A stretch of DNA of 64,000 bases, taken from assembly GCF_000378245.1 (NCBI RefSeq), contig NZ_KB899502.1, forward strand, positions 106,843-170,842, in the 5' to 3' direction. The stretch comes from Aromatoleum toluclasticum ATCC 700605. GTDB lineage: Bacteria; Pseudomonadota; Gammaproteobacteria; Burkholderiales; Rhodocyclaceae. Below are positions 61,192 through 64,000 of this stretch, piece after piece. The position numbers and the translations under genes were made by a program. Under the pieces are notes generated by a model. The model was not told where the DNA came from and did no database searches. It saw only the letters and a list, made by a program, of their open reading frames with translations. Each line of letters opens with the position of its first letter. Positions within the stretch are counted from its first letter, which is position 1.

Positions 61192-61815
61192 TCAGGCGCC
61201 GGCGCGCTTTGCGTAGTATTGCGCGATGGCCGGCGTGCTGCCGATCCGGTCCATGTACTCGGCGAGCTTCGGTGCCACCGTGGCGACCAGGTTGGCCGGG
61301 ATGTAATCGAGTTTGCCGGAGCTGATCCAGCGCAGAGTGACCAGTGCCTTGAGATCGGCGATCGTCAAACGGTTGTCCGCAAGGTAGGCACCCCCGCCGC
61401 TCTCGAGACGAGTCTGGAGCCAGCGCAAATACCGGGGCAGGGTATCGGTTGCCAGGGGGGCGCGCGCCTTTCTAAGGTCTTCGCCCGTCAGGCCGAAGCT
61501 TGCACCGATCTTGACGTTGACGTCTTCGATGGCGCTCATGACTTCGTCGCAGAACAAGGCCTGCAGGTCGTCTTCGGGGTACAGCCCGGTCAGCTTGCCG
61601 GCGTAACGCGTGATCGCGTCGCTTTGCGTGACCACCCGATTGCCGACCTGCAGGGTGGGAACCTGGTTGAGCGGCGTGGTCTCGCGAACCTCGGCGAAAG
61701 CGGCCGGTGCAAAGCGATCGTCCTCGAAAGGGATCCCTCCGATATGCAGGGCCAGTCGCGCAGGCTCGGCCCGCCCGCCGTTGAAGTCGAAATACGTCAG
61801 CTTCAGTTTGTCCAT
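61192..61815 (-). CDS. Glutathione S-transferase
   Basis: 207 aa, N-terminal thioredoxin-like domain (KLTYFDFNGGRAEPARLAL with Tyr typical of sigma/alpha-like GSTs; NQVPTLQVGNRVVTQSDAITRYAG with the Ser-rich glutathione loop) and C-terminal helical domain. Conjugates or isomerises using glutathione; physiological substrate unknown. AAGGGA precedes the ATG. Confidence 0.93.
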   Translation of the reverse strand: MDKLKLTYFDFNGGRAEPARLALHIGGIPFEDDRFAPAAFAEVRETTPLNQVPTLQVGNRVVTQSDAITRYAGKLTGLYPEDDLQALFCDEVMSAIEDVNVKIGASFGLTGEDLRKARAPLATDTLPRYLRWLQTRLESGGGAYLADNRLTIADLKALVTLRWISSGKLDYIPANLVATVAPKLAEYMDRIGSTPAIAQYYAKRAGA

Positions 61816-61896
61816 TTGTCGTCCCTTTTTGTGGTTCGGTAGCCAGCGAACGAGAAACGTATAGATAGCCCGCGCGGGCGATGCAAGTCCGCCCGC

Positions 61897-62592
61897 TTAC
61901 TCGCGCCCGTGCTTTTCGTCCGCATTGTCTGCTTCATCTTCCCACGAGTATCGGCGGCGCGGCGGGATGTCCAGATGCCGCAGCGCGACCGCCGAGACCG
62001 CGCCGATCAGCGCCCCGGCAAGGTGGGTTTCCCAAGACATCGCGGGCTGGATCGGCAGTATGCCCCAGATGAGGCTTCCGTACAGGAAGCACACCAGCAG
62101 GGACGCGGCGATCGCGCGGCGGTCGTGTCGGATCAGGCCGGCAATGAAGACGTATGCGAGCAGCCCATAGACCAACCCGCTCGCCCCGATATGGATCGAC
62201 GCGCGGCCCAGCAGCCAAACCGCGATGCCCGGGCCGAGGTAGATCGCCGGAAGCACCCTGAGCGCCGCGTTCGGATAGAGATGGAGCGTCGCCGTGATCA
62301 GCACCATCAGCGGAACGGTGTTGGCGAAGAGGTGGGCGACATCGGCGTGCAGCAGCGGAGCCAGGACGATGCCCGCCAGCCCGCTCCATGCGCGAGGACG
62401 GACCCCGAACCGCTCCAGGCCCAGACCGAACGCTTCATTCACGATCTGGACGAGCCACAGGAGCGCGACAACGCCGAGTGTGATCCTGCATGCCAGGCGG
62501 AAACTCGCGCGTGCCTGCTCCGAAGCGGTGTAGGCCGGGTCGGGGACGTCAACCTGCATCATCATCCAGCCTAGGCGTGCCTTGCTGTCCAT
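61897..62592 (-). CDS. Rhomboid-family intramembrane serine protease
   Basis: 231 aa with about six hydrophobic segments. GASGLVYGLLAYV has the catalytic Ser, WETHLAGALIGAV the catalytic His, and HADVAHLFANTVP the conserved N/H of the first loop. Cleaves membrane proteins in the bilayer. An alternative start near 62565 (MMMQVDVP) is possible. Confidence 0.9.
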   Translation of the reverse strand: MDSKARLGWMMMQVDVPDPAYTASEQARASFRLACRITLGVVALLWLVQIVNEAFGLGLERFGVRPRAWSGLAGIVLAPLLHADVAHLFANTVPLMVLITATLHLYPNAALRVLPAIYLGPGIAVWLLGRASIHIGASGLVYGLLAYVFIAGLIRHDRRAIAASLLVCFLYGSLIWGILPIQPAMSWETHLAGALIGAVSAVALRHLDIPPRRRYSWEDEADNADEKHGRE

Positions 62593-62720
62593 GCCCGGTG
62601 GCGTCGGGCATCGTGCTCGAAGTCCTGTCGCCTGCGCATCTTCGATTCCCTCCCGTGTGCAATTTCAGCTTCGCCACCGGGAATGACATTCCACCGGCGT
62701 CGGGCCATCCATTGACCCAA

Positions 62721-62764
62721 AAGCAAGAAGCCCAACCACCGTGAAGTGATTGGGCTTCTTGCTT
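62721..62764 (-). terminator. Terminator of the tRNA-fMet locus
   Basis: 15-bp perfect arms (AAGCAAGAAGCCCAA and its complement), 14-base loop, with a T-rich tail on the minus strand. It lies directly beyond the tRNA fragment. Confidence 0.75.
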
Positions 62765-62769
62765 GAATC

Positions 62770-62814
<45 letters not shown>

Positions 62815-63516
62815 TGGCATGCCTTTCACGTCATAACCCTTTGAATTTTCGCACAACTCAACAAGATCAGTAACTTGCGCTCGGGCAAGAAGGGACTCGA
62901 AAGAACATGTGCCCCCGCCACGCCCGTCAGTATTTTTCCATTTTACGCCACGTCCGCACGTTCTAGAAAGCTCATCCGTCTCGCCAGCCTCTCGCTGAAA
63001 TCTCGTAGGTGTGGTCCACGCGCATACCATACTTCCGGCGCAATTTTTCGCGATCGGCCCAGTTCACCACGTTGGGATACGACACCGCCGCGACAGGCCC
63101 ACAGACCACCGAAGACGGCAATGGGGGGCTGCGGCTTCTCGGCCAGACCGGCCGATGGAGGTCTTGCACGGAACCAGACTTTGAGGTGGACCGCACACCG
63201 GTAAGTCGCCATTCGCCTTGCTGCGCCACCCTTTGCGAACGACGGGCAGCTCTCTGAGCGCTCCAGACGTTGACCAGCGAAGTGGCGAGGTCTCAGTCCG
63301 GCCACAAGTTGCCGGTGACCGTTACATTTCAATTGTCTGCCGGGGGCGCTCATCTATGCTGGGAACAATGGCCCCACGGGGATCCTTGTCGCACATTTCT
63401 GGACCGTCGGGCCGTTGAGGCTCCGCCCGCCGCCAAACTCTTGGATCAATAGAATGCGGATGGCCGCGGCGGGTAGTTGAGACGGCATTCCCGTAAGCTT
63501 TCCCAGGAGACTAAGT
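62815..63516. other. Island-side region, 700 bp
   Basis: Between the tRNA fragment and the cupin gene. Contains repeat copy B (63141-63321). The frame running into the tRNA (ending ITRRSQVQILPP) is typical of read-through into a tRNA and is not a gene. No integrase seen. Confidence 0.4.
63141..63321. repeat. Dispersed intergenic repeat, copy B
   Basis: Matches 37263-37440 along its length, sharing the GGCCAGACCGGCCGATGGA block and the CGCCATTCGCC and GTGGCGAGGTCTC blocks. Confidence 0.7.
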
Positions 63517-63933
63517 ATGCTCACTACCGCCGAAAAGAAAGTGGGTAGCGTCGTCCGTGGCTCAGATAGTTACATGAGCAAACAAGGGTCCGTGTACGCA
63601 CCAGGGATTAGTGCAGAGACGGTTGGCTCCACGGCTGTCTTTCTCGGTATGGTCACGCTGCCACCGGAGGGCCGAACGCGGGCGCATCTCCATGAGTTCC
63701 ACGAATCTGCGTTCTATTTACTCAGCGGCGAGGAAGTAGAGTTGTTCACCGGGGATCGACTTGAACACAGGGCGCTTGCGCACCCAGGTGACTACCTATT
63801 TATCCCGGCCAAGGTCCCGCATGTTGCTGTTAATCGCGGCAAGACGCCGGCCGTCTTTATTGGCGTCCGCAATGAGCCAACCGCGCAGGAAAGCGTGGTC
63901 ATGCTTCCGGAGCTAGACGCGCTAGTACCGTGA
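63517..63933 (+). CDS. Cupin-domain protein
   Basis: 138 aa. Cupin motif 1: RTRAHLHEFHESAFYLLSGEEVE; motif 2: HPGDYLFIPAKVPHVAVN. Small single-domain cupin, likely metal-binding; specific activity unknown. AGGAGA precedes the ATG. Somewhat different codon use fits the idea that it is part of the island beyond the tRNA fragment. Confidence 0.9.
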   Translation: MLTTAEKKVGSVVRGSDSYMSKQGSVYAPGISAETVGSTAVFLGMVTLPPEGRTRAHLHEFHESAFYLLSGEEVELFTGDRLEHRALAHPGDYLFIPAKVPHVAVNRGKTPAVFIGVRNEPTAQESVVMLPELDALVP

Positions 63934-64000
63934 TCGGACAGGACCGGTACGGCGGCTTTCCGGCGATGATTCAAAAGAGTTGTTGGTCGCCACCCGACCC

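Overview
The window is GC-rich chromosomal DNA with dense, codon-biased genes. Its content (a BamA/Oah-type ring hydrolase, ETF and ETF:ubiquinone oxidoreductase, CoA ligases, CoA-transferases and oxygenases) suggests a betaproteobacterial degrader of aromatic or alicyclic compounds, most likely from the Azoarcus/Aromatoleum/Thauera group. The genus is an inference from gene content; no rRNA or marker gene is present to fix it.

1-23 kb is a catabolic supercluster. It holds an acyl-CoA ligase and a metallo-beta-lactamase-fold hydrolase, a KshA-like Rieske oxygenase, two small coupled proteins, a secreted BNR/Ycf48-like protein, an HsaA-like flavin monooxygenase or dehydrogenase, an SDR, a ferredoxin-type reductase, etfBA, a LuxR-type regulator, a second SDR, ETF-QO, a BamA-like hydrolase, a DUF1302/DUF1329 envelope pair, an old-yellow-enzyme reductase and a KstD-like flavoprotein. 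Together these look like a route for activating, hydroxylating, desaturating and hydrolytically opening a ring compound, with electrons passed to ubiquinone. 23-28 kb is an EmrAB/OprM-type efflux operon behind a MarR regulator with clear inverted-repeat operators. 28-34 kb has an MFS transporter, an operon of two SDRs, an NTF2-like protein and an OYE reductase, and an AraC regulator.

34-40.8 kb is more general: XdhC, HflX, then a decayed stretch with an ECF sigma remnant, a Tat-exported ferritin-like protein, a frameshifted cytochrome c, a metallophosphoesterase and an SDR remnant. 40.2-44.6 kb is a four-gene minus-strand operon for coenzyme F420: an NADPH:F420 reductase, cofC, a fused fbiC and a CoxG-like protein. 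It faces a plus-strand operon (44.8-49.05 kb) with a paired acyl-CoA dehydrogenase, an F420-type (LLM) oxidoreductase and a tandem crotonase. Opposing minus-strand genes (49-53.7 kb) encode an amidohydrolase, a two-domain CoA-transferase, a CoA ligase and a small protein. 54-57.6 kb has a CoA-transferase, a nitronate-monooxygenase-like enzyme, a small protein and a second EtfB with no EtfA partner.

After 57.6 kb the character changes. There is a lower-GC HEPN-like protein, an orphan VapB-type antitoxin with its operator, a NYN/OST-HTH protein, a near-perfect REP palindrome, a GST and a rhomboid protease. A 3' fragment of tRNA-fMet with its own terminator then marks a probable island boundary, followed by a dispersed repeat and a cupin gene.

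The most notable observation is a palindromic motif, roughly CATCGTCC-N4-GGACGATG, placed about 65-108 bp upstream of at least eight operons. These include the oxygenase, ETF, SDR and F420-biosynthesis operons. It suggests one regulon that ties F420 production to the ring-degradation pathway.
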